NCBI GenBank assembly: GCA_016838895.1
Contig: JAEKNU010000003.1
Location: forward strand, 1-64,000
Length of the DNA: 64,000 nucleotides
Source: Chloroflexota bacterium
Lineage (GTDB): Bacteria; Chloroflexota; Anaerolineae; Anaerolineales; Anaerolineaceae
Direction: 5' to 3'
Below are positions 18,115 through 27,174 of this stretch, piece by piece; the stretch's first letter is position 1; the number at the start of each line of letters is the position of its first letter. The notes below the pieces were generated by a model. That model was not told the DNA's origin. It searched no databases and saw nothing but the letters and a program-made list of their open reading frames with translations. A program made the position numbers and the translations under genes.

Positions 18115-19866
18115 ATGTATTTCCTGAAAACCAGATACCTTTCCGTTGCGCTTTTTTTTATCTGTCTCTTCCTGATTGGTATGCTGGTGCTCAATTCTAC
18201 TGCTTTATTTGATTCCCTTCTATCTACTGAAAATACTAAATTCCTTGAATTATCACAACAAATTGGTAAACTGCAAACTGAGTCTGTCGCGGAACCGGAT
18301 GAGTTCACTCACTGGCAAACATGGTTAAGAAATATCGAAGCAGGTGAGGTATACCAGGCCATTGTCGTTAATCAAACTGGTTTAGTGATTACCTCAACAA
18401 ACCGGCAATTTACAGATTCAGGCAACGTTGAATCTACTGTCTTCTTGCAGGCATTTCACGGACAACCTGGATATCAAGTAATCTACAATCAAAATCTACA
18501 AAGTAGTGAAATACATGCCTGCATGCCACTGATACAAACGGACAAAATAACAAGCTACGTTTTTTGTCTATTGCAACCAGTTGAAATCAATGAACATATA
18601 GTTATTCAAAAAATTACTACTCTTAAACGTGTTTGGGGAATTGCTATTTTTATTATTGTGTTGATTACATTCTCGATTTTAATATTAACGCTGACTCCCA
18701 TACGAAGCATTACTCAAAGCCTGGATCAAATGCCAATCGGAAGTGATTATAAAAAATTACACACCCATCGTCAGGATGAAATCGGTAATCTGGTTTGGTC
18801 AATAAACAAATTATTATCTCATTTCAATGATAAGACCAATGACCTGAAAAATGAATCCATTAAGCGCAATAGCATCCTAAAATACATGTCTGATGGCATG
18901 ATTATCGTCAATGAAAACGAAATTGTTGAGGAGTTAAATCTTGAAGCACAACGCATATTCGAAATTGATGAAAATGAAGCGATTGGCTTGACCCTGGTCG
19001 AGGTTGTTCGCCATCACAAATTAATTGCATTACACCAAACTTGCAAAAATAGTCGGAAACAAGAAAGCATGACCTTTGAAACAATTTCCAATAAATTATT
19101 CCTGCGTGGTGTTGCCAGCCCATTACAACCACCCCTTGAGGGATACACATTGTTAATCATTCAGGATTTAACCCGATTACGTCATCTTGAGATGGTTCGC
19201 AAGGATTTTGTGAGTAATGTTTCTCATGAATTACGTACACCTATTGCATCGATTAAAGCCTTAACAGAAACCCTTTCTGAGGGAGCCATTGATAACCCAC
19301 AAGATGCCCGCAGATTTCTTACCATGATGGAAGGTGAAATTGATAATATCAATCAGATGGTTCAGGAGCTATTGGAGCTCTCACGAATTGAAGCCGGCAA
19401 AGCGGTTTTGGACCGTATCAGTATTTCAGCCAACGCATTAACTTCAAAAGCTCATCAGCGTATGTATCTCCAGGCTGAACGGGCTAAAATTGATTTAATA
19501 TGCGAGTGTACTGAAAACCTGCCCCCGGTATATGCTGATCCAGCAAAAATTGGTCAGGTATTTATTAATCTAATCCATAATGCAATCAAATTCTCTTCAC
19601 CAGGCGACCGAATTATACTTAGTGCTGTTCAAAATGGAAATAAAATTGAATTCTCAGTTGCTGATGAAGGTGTCGGTATTGAGCCACAAAATTTATCTCG
19701 CATATTTGAACGCTTTTATAAGGAAGATGTTGCCCGTTCAGGTCAGGGAACCGGTTTAGGATTGACAATTGCCAAACATATCATTGAATCACATGGGGGA
19801 AAAATTTGGGCAAAGAATAAAAATCCAAGAGGATCAATTTTTTCTTTCTCATTGCCAATTTTGTAA
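18115..19866 (+). CDS. phoR: PhoR-type sensor histidine kinase
   Basis: 583 residues. TM1 is at about 7-25, followed by an extracytoplasmic sensor of about 145 residues, TM2 at about 172-195, HAMP to 250, a PAS-like domain (260-345), HisKA with the phospho-acceptor His371 in SNVSHELRTPIAS, and HATPase_c with NLIHNAIKFSSPGD, DEGVGIEP and GTGLGLTIAKHI. PhoR of E. coli lacks so large an outer domain, while the Firmicute PhoR type has one, so this resembles the latter. The ATG at 18115 follows GAAGG. It lies 7 bp after phoB. Confidence 0.9.
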   Translation: MYFLKTRYLSVALFFICLFLIGMLVLNSTALFDSLLSTENTKFLELSQQIGKLQTESVAEPDEFTHWQTWLRNIEAGEVYQAIVVNQTGLVITSTNRQFTDSGNVESTVFLQAFHGQPGYQVIYNQNLQSSEIHACMPLIQTDKITSYVFCLLQPVEINEHIVIQKITTLKRVWGIAIFIIVLITFSILILTLTPIRSITQSLDQMPIGSDYKKLHTHRQDEIGNLVWSINKLLSHFNDKTNDLKNESIKRNSILKYMSDGMIIVNENEIVEELNLEAQRIFEIDENEAIGLTLVEVVRHHKLIALHQTCKNSRKQESMTFETISNKLFLRGVASPLQPPLEGYTLLIIQDLTRLRHLEMVRKDFVSNVSHELRTPIASIKALTETLSEGAIDNPQDARRFLTMMEGEIDNINQMVQELLELSRIEAGKAVLDRISISANALTSKAHQRMYLQAERAKIDLICECTENLPPVYADPAKIGQVFINLIHNAIKFSSPGDRIILSAVQNGNKIEFSVADEGVGIEPQNLSRIFERFYKEDVARSGQGTGLGLTIAKHIIESHGGKIWAKNKNPRGSIFSFSLPIL

Positions 19867-19984
19867 ATAAAATAATCTATTGAAAACCATGTGTTAACAT
19901 GAAACTCAAGAGTTATTAATGCTTAGCGAGTATACTTTCAATACACCATTTTCAATGCGATTGTTGAATGCCCCATATTGATAC

Positions 19985-20013
19985 TTATCAATCACCTACT
20001 TGATTGGTACAAT
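19985..20013 (+). promoter_or_regulatory. Candidate promoter of pstB copy 1
   Basis: TTATCA at 19985-19990 and TACAAT at 20008-20013 are 17 bp apart, 35 bp before the pstB ATG. A 10-bp inverted repeat (ATACACCATT at 19941-19950, AATGGTGTAT at 20030-20039) flanks it. Confidence 0.4.
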
Positions 20014-20048
20014 TAGGAAAATGAAATTCAATGGTGTATAGTTAAAAT

Positions 20049-20837
20049 ATGGCAGCCACGACAATTAAATTTGATGATAAAGTAATCGCTACAAATAATG
20101 CAGATGTCTATTACAGTGCATTTCGGGCTGTAAAAAATGTAACGATAGATATCCCACCACATAAAATCACTGCAATCATCGGTTCCTCCGGTTGTGGAAA
20201 GAGCACATTCTTGCGCGCATTAAACCGCATGAATGACCTTATTCCTGGTACCCATGTAAACGGTGAATTTTTGTTCAGAGGCATTAATATTTACGACCCG
20301 GATATTGAACCTGTTGCAATTCGTTCAAAAATCGGAATGGTTTTTCAAAAACCTAATCCATTTCCAAAAAGTATTTTTGATAATGTTGCCTGGGGATTGA
20401 AAATTACCGGCGCAAGATCAAACATTAATGAATTGGTTGAGGAAGCCCTTGTTCAAGCTGCATTATGGGATGAAGTAAAGGATCACCTTCATGATAGTGC
20501 GCTATCCTTATCGGGTGGTCAACAACAGCGTTTATGTATAGCAAGAACAATATCCATCAAACCGGATGTGATATTGATGGATGAACCCTGTTCCGCATTG
20601 GATCCCATTGCAACTTTGAAAGTGGAAGAATTAATGCGCGAACTTTCAAAAGAATATACAATTATTATAGTAACGCACAATATGCAACAGGCATCTCGCG
20701 TTTCAGATTATACGGCCTTTTTCTCTATGGATGAGGATCGTGCTGGTATCATGGTTGAATATGATAGTACCAGTAAAATTTTTACTGCACCAAGCGAGCA
20801 AGAAACTGAGGATTATATTACAGGACGATTTGGATAA
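20049..20837 (+). CDS. pstB: Phosphate ABC transporter ATPase PstB, copy 1 (orphan)
   Basis: 262 residues with Walker [10 protein letters not shown] near 46, the Q-loop, signature LSGGQQQR and Walker B VILMDEP followed by CSALDP. It is a full-length PstB-type subunit that would energise the PstA/PstC channel at the inner face of the membrane. No pstS, pstC or pstA accompanies it; it pairs only with phoU (27 bp downstream). A second pstB belongs to the complete operon 5 kb away, so this copy may serve the same permease under different control or act in signalling with its own PhoU. The ribosome site before ATG is poor. Confidence 0.9.
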   Translation: MAATTIKFDDKVIATNNADVYYSAFRAVKNVTIDIPPHKITAIIGSSGCGKSTFLRALNRMNDLIPGTHVNGEFLFRGINIYDPDIEPVAIRSKIGMVFQKPNPFPKSIFDNVAWGLKITGARSNINELVEEALVQAALWDEVKDHLHDSALSLSGGQQQRLCIARTISIKPDVILMDEPCSALDPIATLKVEELMRELSKEYTIIIVTHNMQQASRVSDYTAFFSMDEDRAGIMVEYDSTSKIFTAPSEQETEDYITGRFG

Positions 20838-20864
20838 TCGTAATTTAGGGAAAAGAGGAAACAT

Positions 20865-21578
20865 ATGCCAAGAATTACGCTCGATCGACAAATTGGAAAT
20901 TTAAAAGATGAGATCCTTTTACTGGGTAGCATGGTTGAACAAGCTGTGCTTAATGCAGTAAAAACACTACGCTCTGGCGACATGCAAGCTGCCCGAACAA
21001 TCTACGATGACGACAGCCTAATTAATGATAAACGATTCGCGATTGAGAACGCCATTTTGATTATCATGGCAACACAACATCCCATGGCTCGTGATTTGCG
21101 TTTATTGGCCGCCATGCTTGAGATCATCAATGAACTTGAGCGTATGGGGGATTATGGCAAGGGACTGGCAAAAATCACCATGAAATTGCATGGGCAAGGA
21201 TTCCCCATCTCACATGCCAAGTATGAAGAAATGGCTGAACGTGGATTAAAGATGCTGCACGATGCCCTGACTGCCTTCATTGAGGGTAATCCCAACAAGG
21301 CCAGTATGATTCCACAAGAAGATGACTATGTGGATGATCTCTACCAACAAATTTACCGCGAACTCATGGATACGATGATCAAGGATCCTGCATTTATTGA
21401 TCAGGCAAATTTAGGCATGTGGGCTGCACACAATCTTGAAAGATTAGCAGATCGAGTGACCAATATTTGTGAGCGTACTGTATTCATTTCAACCGGCGAG
21501 ATGTTGGAATTTGATCATACTGATGATGAAGAGGATGATGACGAGGATGATGACGAGGAATTGAACGAAGATTCCTGA
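20865..21578 (+). CDS. phoU: PhoU phosphate-signalling protein, copy 1
   Basis: 237 residues with two three-helix PhoU repeats; the metal-site motifs are recognisable (ELERMGDYGKG near 88 and AAHNLERLADRVTNICER near 185). PhoU links the Pst transporter to the PhoR kinase and represses the pho response under high phosphate. An unusual tail after about residue 220 is almost all Asp and Glu (about 17 residues), absent from copy 2. GAGGAAAC precedes ATG. Confidence 0.92.
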   Translation: MPRITLDRQIGNLKDEILLLGSMVEQAVLNAVKTLRSGDMQAARTIYDDDSLINDKRFAIENAILIIMATQHPMARDLRLLAAMLEIINELERMGDYGKGLAKITMKLHGQGFPISHAKYEEMAERGLKMLHDALTAFIEGNPNKASMIPQEDDYVDDLYQQIYRELMDTMIKDPAFIDQANLGMWAAHNLERLADRVTNICERTVFISTGEMLEFDHTDDEEDDDEDDDEELNEDS

Positions 21579-21616
21579 TATCGGGCAAATATCCACGACC
21601 CCAATGTACACTTGCA

Positions 21617-21645
21617 TAGCTCCCGGTAAATTCGGGAGCTATCTT
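21617..21645 (+). terminator. Weak terminator or attenuator hairpin
   Basis: TAGCTCCCG (21617-21625) and CGGGAGCTA (21633-21641) form a 9-bp stem followed only by TCTTT. It sits between phoU and the first kinase gene and could reduce readthrough. Confidence 0.5.
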
Positions 21646-21663
21646 TAAAAAGGAAAGGTGACG

Positions 21664-22386
21664 ATGTTAACACAAAGTGACTATAAAGGGAAATTAATTG
21701 TCGTTGAAGGGATTGACGGTAGCGGGAAATCTACCCAAATTGATCTATTATACAAATGGCTTAAGTCCAAGGGCCATTCTGTTTTCTTTACTGAATGGAA
21801 CTCTTCCAGGTTGGTAAACAGCACGTCACGTTTGGCAAAAGATAAGCGTATGTTTACCCCCACAACCTTTAGCCTGTTATACGCAACAGATTTTGCAGAT
21901 CGATGGGAAAACTCCATTATGCCTCTGCTACGTGCTGGGGTCATTGTATTGGCCGATCGATACGCTTTTACAGCATTTGCACGAGATATCGCCAGAGGGG
22001 TTGATCCTCAATGGGTTCGCAATCTTTATTCCTTTGCTCCTCAACCAGATCTTGTTCTTTATTATCGTGTTCCGGTTGAAAAAGCTGTAGAAAGAATTCT
22101 GGCAGGCCGAGCCAAAATCAAATATTATGAAGCCGGTATGGATGTAGGATTAGCTGATAACCGAGTAGAAAGCTTTACATTATTTCAGAAACGTATCCAA
22201 TCAGAATATGATTCAATGGTGGATGAATTTTCTTTTACCGTATATGACGGCACGCAACCCGTTGAGGAGCAACAAAAAAGTTTACGTAAAATGGTTAAAG
22301 GCTACCTGCGCAATTGGGAATTACTCCCCCACCCAACCAAGATAATGGCTCAAGATATGGATTGTAATCAAGGCGGTGCAGAATGA
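21664..22386 (+). CDS. Thymidylate-kinase-like P-loop kinase A
   Basis: 240 residues of the TMK fold. The P-loop is GIDGSGKSTQ near 18-27, and the DR(Y/H) motif appears as LADRYAF near 98. The usual dTMP-binding REPGGT loop is replaced by TEWNSSR, and the LID region carries KYYEAGMD, which its neighbour shares. True dTMP kinase activity is therefore doubtful. It overlaps kinase B by 4 bp, so the two proteins are probably made in equal amounts and may form a heterodimer. Position between phoU and a CHAD gene points to a phosphate or polyphosphate-related substrate; PPK2 polyphosphate kinases share this fold. The ATG at 21664 follows AGGAAAGG. Confidence 0.75.
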   Translation: MLTQSDYKGKLIVVEGIDGSGKSTQIDLLYKWLKSKGHSVFFTEWNSSRLVNSTSRLAKDKRMFTPTTFSLLYATDFADRWENSIMPLLRAGVIVLADRYAFTAFARDIARGVDPQWVRNLYSFAPQPDLVLYYRVPVEKAVERILAGRAKIKYYEAGMDVGLADNRVESFTLFQKRIQSEYDSMVDEFSFTVYDGTQPVEEQQKSLRKMVKGYLRNWELLPHPTKIMAQDMDCNQGGAE

Positions 22387-23072
22387 CAAAAATGCAATAT
22401 TATGGTGCTGGTTTTCCATACATTGAAAAGGAAGACTTCCCTGGAAAATTAATTGTATTAGAAGGCAATGATGGTGTTGGACGTTCAACACAGATTCAAC
22501 TATTGCGCAGCTATCTTGAAGAAAGTGGTTATGGTGTATCCGATACTGGTCTTAAACGTTCAGAACTTACCCAACCCGGTCTGGATGCCGCAAAAGAAGG
22601 CCATACACTTGGCCCTCTGACAATGAGCCTCTTTTACGCCACCGATTTTGCCGATCGTTTAGAAAATCAAATTATTCCTGCCCTAAAAGCTGGATTCATC
22701 GTTTTATCGGATCGGTATTTCTTCTCAACCATTGCAAGAGATATGGTTCGGGGAGCAAGCAGCGACTGGGCCAAAAATCTTTATGGATTTGCCCTGATAC
22801 CAGATATGATCTTTTATTTAAAAGCCGACGTCAATACCTTGGTTACTCGTATTATTCATGGCCGTGGCTTTAATTATTGGGAAGCAGGTATGGATATTAT
22901 GAAAGCGGGTAATTTATACGATAATTTTGTGGAATATCAAGGCAATTTAACCGAACAGTTTAATAAGATGGTTAAAGAGTATTGCATGATAGAAATTGAT
23001 GCAAATTGTCCGGTGCAGGATGTTTTTGAAGAATTAAAAGAAAACATTGCAACTTTATTCGCACAGGACTAA
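22383..23072 (+). CDS. Thymidylate-kinase-like P-loop kinase B, altered Walker A
   Basis: 229 residues, paralogous to kinase A along its whole length (shared FYATDFADR, LSDRYFFSTIARD and NYWEAGMD segments). The Walker A reads GNDGVGRST, with arginine in place of the invariant lysine, which often reduces or abolishes ATP hydrolysis. That suggests a catalytically weak partner or regulatory half of a heterodimer with kinase A. The start ATGA overlaps the stop of kinase A. It is followed one base later by the CHAD gene. Confidence 0.75.
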   Translation: MTKMQYYGAGFPYIEKEDFPGKLIVLEGNDGVGRSTQIQLLRSYLEESGYGVSDTGLKRSELTQPGLDAAKEGHTLGPLTMSLFYATDFADRLENQIIPALKAGFIVLSDRYFFSTIARDMVRGASSDWAKNLYGFALIPDMIFYLKADVNTLVTRIIHGRGFNYWEAGMDIMKAGNLYDNFVEYQGNLTEQFNKMVKEYCMIEIDANCPVQDVFEELKENIATLFAQD

Positions 23073-23073
23073 G

Positions 23074-24009
23074 ATGAATTTGAACCATACAGAAAATAAA
23101 TCCCTGGCGGATTTTATACAGAACACACTCTCGGAAAATATTTCTTCCATTCGAATTGAACTTGATGGTGTGATACAAAATTCAGATATTGAGTTTGTGC
23201 ATCGCATTCGGATTGCTATTCGACGTTATCGTAATAACTTACAAATATTTAAATCATTCGGAAATCAGGAATTATTTGATAGTTTGCAAGGATTACACCA
23301 ACACACAAACGAATTTTCTGCATTGCTCGCCCAGGCACGTGATCTGGATATTCAACATCATCTGATTGAACTGTTGTTTGACTCCTATGATTCAACCAGC
23401 AAAACGTCACTGCTAAATTATTTTTCAAAACACCGCCAAAACGTACAAATTCTACTATCAGATTTAATTAATAATGCTAACAATGTTCATTTCATTAATG
23501 AATATGATATTTCCCAAGATATATCAAAATCAACCGAAAGCGCTATCCTTGTAGCGTCTGGCCCATTGAAGGCTGTCAGTAGCAGTATTGCAATGTCAAT
23601 AAGTCTGCTGAATCCGATGAGTGGCATTACAGATGCTGAAGAGATTCATCGATTTAGAAAAAGTATTCGGCGTGTCCGCTACACATTGGAGTGTTTTCAA
23701 AATCAATTTGATTTTCCAACCATCCAGATGATTGAGAAAAGCCATCAAATTCAAGATTTACTGGGCGACCTGCATGATCTGGACATGTTGAAAACCTCAA
23801 CAGATCAAATTAATAACCTGACAAAATCCGACATCGAGTTTATGAATCAAATAATCAAAGGAAAGCGAGAACCGTTGTACCAAACCTTCCTTCTTTCGTT
23901 GCAATCCGGAGAAATCATGGATTTCCTACATCAATTATTACATCGATTTGAACAAGAAATTAAAGAATCCACTGGGAATAATCATTATGAAAATCGCACT
24001 TATCGGTGA
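23074..24009 (+). CDS. CHAD-domain protein
   Basis: 311 residues, almost all helical. Two copies of the CHAD histidine/arginine signature are visible: HRIRIAIRRYRNNL near 49 and HRFRKSIRRVRYTL near 197, the two halves of the domain. CHAD proteins bind inorganic polyphosphate through this basic channel; no catalytic activity is known for the domain alone. No CYTH domain is fused here. The ATG at 23074 is two bases after the stop of kinase B; the next gene overlaps its 3' end by 23 bp. Linkage to phoU and pst supports a polyphosphate role. Confidence 0.85.
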   Translation: MNLNHTENKSLADFIQNTLSENISSIRIELDGVIQNSDIEFVHRIRIAIRRYRNNLQIFKSFGNQELFDSLQGLHQHTNEFSALLAQARDLDIQHHLIELLFDSYDSTSKTSLLNYFSKHRQNVQILLSDLINNANNVHFINEYDISQDISKSTESAILVASGPLKAVSSSIAMSISLLNPMSGITDAEEIHRFRKSIRRVRYTLECFQNQFDFPTIQMIEKSHQIQDLLGDLHDLDMLKTSTDQINNLTKSDIEFMNQIIKGKREPLYQTFLLSLQSGEIMDFLHQLLHRFEQEIKESTGNNHYENRTYR

Positions 24010-24760
24010 CATTCACGCCAACTTACCGGCACTTGAAGCCGTATTGGCTCATATAAAAACAATAAAAGTCAAACAAATCTGGAACATTGGTGACATTGTT
24101 GGGTTCAATGCCTTTCCAAATGAAGTCATAGAATTATTACGTCGAAATAAAGTGATCAGTATCTCAGGGAATTTTGAACGCAATACACTACGAGCCAAGA
24201 AAATGGAACGCACATTAAGTAAAGATGAATTAAAACAGTACACTTTCCGTTGGACATATAAACAACTAACCAAAGAAAACAGGCGTTATTTAAAAGAATT
24301 GCCTCGAGAAATTCGATACATTTTTTACGGTAAACGTATACTCATTACTCACGCCAGCCCAGTATCAAAAAAAGAACATCTAAATCTAAACACACCCAAT
24401 GAACGACTAGAATCAATCGCTACTCATCCGGAAACCAATGCAGATGTTATCATCGTTGGCCATTCTCATGATCCATTTGTCAGAAAAGTTGCCAATACAT
24501 GGTTCATCAATACCGGCAGTGTTGGACGTTCTGATGATGGAGATCAACGAGCTTGCTATGCAACCCTGGAAATAAACGCAAACACCGTTGAGGTGATCCA
24601 CTATCGCATTCCCTATGACATTGACAAAGCCATCCAGGCATTAAAAGAGAATAATCTTCCCCCAGAATATGCAAATATGTTAATCGCCGGTCGAGGATTG
24701 ACCGGCCATGCGAAATATCTTCAGAAAATTCAAAACACTGGAAATTCTAAAAAATCATGA
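23987..24760 (+). CDS. Calcineurin-like metallophosphoesterase (YfcE-like)
   Basis: 257 residues with the two-metal phosphoesterase motifs in order: GDIHAN near 7, GDIVGFN near 36, GNFE near 62 (the common GNHD/GNCD Asp or His replaced by Phe-Glu), ITHASP near 120, and VGHSHDPF near 158. Substrates of this family range from cyclic nucleotides to phosphodiesters; in this setting a phosphate-salvage role is likely but not shown. The start is taken at the Met of MKIALIGDIH, which overlaps the CHAD gene. Its 3' end overlaps the convergent phoU stop by 6 bp. Confidence 0.85.
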   Translation: MKIALIGDIHANLPALEAVLAHIKTIKVKQIWNIGDIVGFNAFPNEVIELLRRNKVISISGNFERNTLRAKKMERTLSKDELKQYTFRWTYKQLTKENRRYLKELPREIRYIFYGKRILITHASPVSKKEHLNLNTPNERLESIATHPETNADVIIVGHSHDPFVRKVANTWFINTGSVGRSDDGDQRACYATLEINANTVEVIHYRIPYDIDKAIQALKENNLPPEYANMLIAGRGLTGHAKYLQKIQNTGNSKKS

Positions 24761-25447
24761 ATCCCATTTTGGATTCATGATTTCATCCATTTCACTCCCA
24801 AATTCATGTACCTCGCCTGTGTGAATAAATATGGTCCTTTCGCAGATATTCATCACGCGGTCTGCCATACGTTCCAGGTCATGGGCAGCCCAAAGCGTAT
24901 AATTCACCCGGTCGTAAGCTGAGGGATCTTTGATGATTTCATTAATCAAATCACGATAAACCCGATTATATAATGCGTCAACCACATTATCTTCAGCAGT
25001 AATCTGGTTGGATAACTCAATATCAACTGTTAAAAAGGCATCCAATGATTGAGCAAGCATTTTTAAACCAACGTGTGCCATTTCCGGGAGTATTTGAGCT
25101 ACTGGAAGCAATGTCTCTTTTCCCAATAGAATATTGATTTTTCCAATACCCTTTGCATAGTCTCCCATGCGTTCCAATTCCATAATGATTTCCAAAACAG
25201 AAGCCAGTATACGCAGATCACTGGCCAATGGTTGTTGTGTAGCAATTAAGGTCAAACATTGATGTTCAATCGCATATCGTTTCTGGTTAATAATTTGATC
25301 TTCTTCAATAATCATCAGTGAAGTGGAAAAATCACGCCCAATCAGCGCTTTCAATGATTTATTTACTGCTACAACCACCATATTGCCAAGGTACATCACC
25401 TCATGCTTGATATCGGTTAAACCATTATCCAATATTTCCCTTGCCAT
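24755..25447 (-). CDS. phoU: PhoU phosphate-signalling protein, copy 2
   Basis: 230 residues with two PhoU repeats (MELERMGDYAKGIGKI near 88; AAHDLERMADRVMNICER near 185). It is the last gene of the complete pst operon and should pass transporter status to PhoR. It is alignable with copy 1 throughout but lacks the Asp/Glu tail. GAGGAAAAT precedes the ATG, and pstB ends 19 bp upstream. Confidence 0.93.
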   Translation of the reverse strand: MAREILDNGLTDIKHEVMYLGNMVVVAVNKSLKALIGRDFSTSLMIIEEDQIINQKRYAIEHQCLTLIATQQPLASDLRILASVLEIIMELERMGDYAKGIGKINILLGKETLLPVAQILPEMAHVGLKMLAQSLDAFLTVDIELSNQITAEDNVVDALYNRVYRDLINEIIKDPSAYDRVNYTLWAAHDLERMADRVMNICERTIFIHTGEVHEFGSEMDEIMNPKWDS

Positions 25448-25466
25448 ATTTTCCTCAATTATCGGT

Positions 25467-26240
25467 CTAGCCGAAACGGCCAGTGATATATTGCTCTGTC
25501 AATTCTTTTTCGGGATTCGTAAATATCATTTCTGTTAGACCAAATTCCACAAGATATCCTGCACGATCTTCACCCATATTGAAAAATGCAGTGTAATCGG
25601 AAGAGCGAGCCGCCTGCTGCATGTTATGTGTCACAATAACAATCGTATATTCCTGTTTTAATTGCTGAATCAATTCTTCAATATGAAGTGTAGCAATTGG
25701 ATCCAATGCAGAAGCCGGTTCATCCATTAATATAACTTCCGGTTCCACTGCCAATGCACGGGCAATACATAAACGTTGCTGTTGACCACCTGACAATGCC
25801 ATCCCTGATTTATGCATATCATTCTTCACTTCATCCCATAAAACTGCAGATTTCAGTGAACGTTCTACAATTTCCATCAAAGCATCTTTGTCCGTTACAC
25901 CATGCATTCGCGGACCATAAGCCACATTGTCAAAAATAGATTTTGGGAAGGGATTCGGACGTTGAAATACCATGCCAACGCGTTTTCTTAATTCAACGAC
26001 ATCTACATCGTTTAAATCATTACCATCGATACAAATATCACCAGTAATCTTAACGCCGGGAATCAGATCATTCATCCGGTTGAAAGATCGCAAAAAAGTG
26101 CTTTTTCCACAACCGGATGGGCCGATAATTGCAGTAATCTGTTTCGCGGGAATTTCCAGATAGATATCGTGTAAGGCTCGAAATTCACCATAGTATAAAC
26201 AAAATTCCTTTACATCGAGTTTTTTGGTTAAGTTTTCCAT
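25467..26240 (-). CDS. pstB: Phosphate ABC transporter ATPase PstB, copy 2 (operon copy)
   Basis: 257 residues (261 if the ATG at 26252 is used). Walker [10 protein letters not shown], signature LSGGQQQR and Walker B VILMDEP then ASALDP are intact. It is the ATPase of the PstSCAB high-affinity phosphate importer. The start is ambiguous: ATG at 26252 overlaps the pstA stop, while ATG at 26240 has GGGA 6 bases upstream. Confidence 0.93.
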   Translation of the reverse strand: MENLTKKLDVKEFCLYYGEFRALHDIYLEIPAKQITAIIGPSGCGKSTFLRSFNRMNDLIPGVKITGDICIDGNDLNDVDVVELRKRVGMVFQRPNPFPKSIFDNVAYGPRMHGVTDKDALMEIVERSLKSAVLWDEVKNDMHKSGMALSGGQQQRLCIARALAVEPEVILMDEPASALDPIATLHIEELIQQLKQEYTIVIVTHNMQQAARSSDYTAFFNMGEDRAGYLVEFGLTEMIFTNPEKELTEQYITGRFG

Positions 26241-26241
26241 T

Positions 26242-27174
26242 TTAATTCCCATTTACTTTTGCGGTGATGCGTCGGGAAGTGTAATTAATCACCAGGTTTA
26301 ATAAAATCATCGTAATAATTAAAATTGCAGCGGTACCCATCGCTTTATCGAATGCGCGTGTTTCGGATGCCAGCATATAGACATGTAAAGCCATGGTACG
26401 GCCTGAACTGAGCAAATTTTTGGGTAAACGATAGCTGCCACCCAGCGTAACCCAGAAAATGGCTGTTTCCGCAATGATACGCCCTACACTTAATACAATG
26501 CCTGTAATAACCCCAGGTAATGCGGCGGGTAATACAACATTCCAGGTTGTCTGCCATTTGGTTGCACCTAGGCCTAAACTGCCTTCACGATAGGCACGCG
26601 GTACCGTTAGCAAGGCTTCTTCTGAAGTACGAATAATGACTGGCAATATCAATGCTGCGCCACTCAATCCAGCCGAGAGTAATGAGAATTTCAACTTCAT
26701 GAAAGAAACGAAAAGCGCAAAACCAAACAAGCCAAATATAATAGAGGGAACACCAGCCAAAATTTCAACGCCGTTTCGTGCTAACCGAATGAGAAATGCA
26801 ATTACTTTACTTTCACGAGAAGCGTCAGCGGCATATTCAACCAGATAAATAGCTGCGCCAACGCCAAGCGGGGTGGCAATAGCTATCGTAAGGAAGACCA
26901 GGTATATCGTAGTAACAATTGTGGTAGACATACCCCCTTCACCAGAAACACCTCCAGCGGGTCTGGTTGTTAAGAATTCCAGATTAATTACCTGGACACC
27001 TTCAACCATGATATAACCAATAATCCATACCAATGCTGCAACAGCCAGAAAACCGCATATCCAAAGAAAACCATAACCAATTCTCTGTATTAATTTCCTC
27101 TGCATTAATAAATTTTCCATGCGAACATTTTCCTGTTGTTTATTTAATGTGATCAAGTATTCTGCATGGCTCAT
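26242..27174 (-). CDS. pstA: Phosphate ABC transporter permease PstA
   Basis: 310 residues, six membrane helices with the BPD_transp_1 domain. The EAA-like coupling segment reads [24 protein letters not shown] near 200, which contacts PstB. With PstC it forms the phosphate channel. Its ATGA start overlaps the pstC stop by 4 bp. Confidence 0.93.
   Translation of the reverse strand: MSHAEYLITLNKQQENVRMENLLMQRKLIQRIGYGFLWICGFLAVAALVWIIGYIMVEGVQVINLEFLTTRPAGGVSGEGGMSTTIVTTIYLVFLTIAIATPLGVGAAIYLVEYAADASRESKVIAFLIRLARNGVEILAGVPSIIFGLFGFALFVSFMKLKFSLLSAGLSGAALILPVIIRTSEEALLTVPRAYREGSLGLGATKWQTTWNVVLPAALPGVITGIVLSVGRIIAETAIFWVTLGGSYRLPKNLLSSGRTMALHVYMLASETRAFDKAMGTAAILIITMILLNLVINYTSRRITAKVNGN

Noticed and set aside
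19941-20039. 10-bp inverted repeat flanking the pstB1 promoter
   Set aside because: Arms are 79 bp apart and short; it could be a looping operator but may well be chance.
23987-24009. Frameshift joining CHAD and metallophosphoesterase genes
   Set aside because: Both proteins are full length with intact motifs; the 23-bp overlap is ordinary operon packing.
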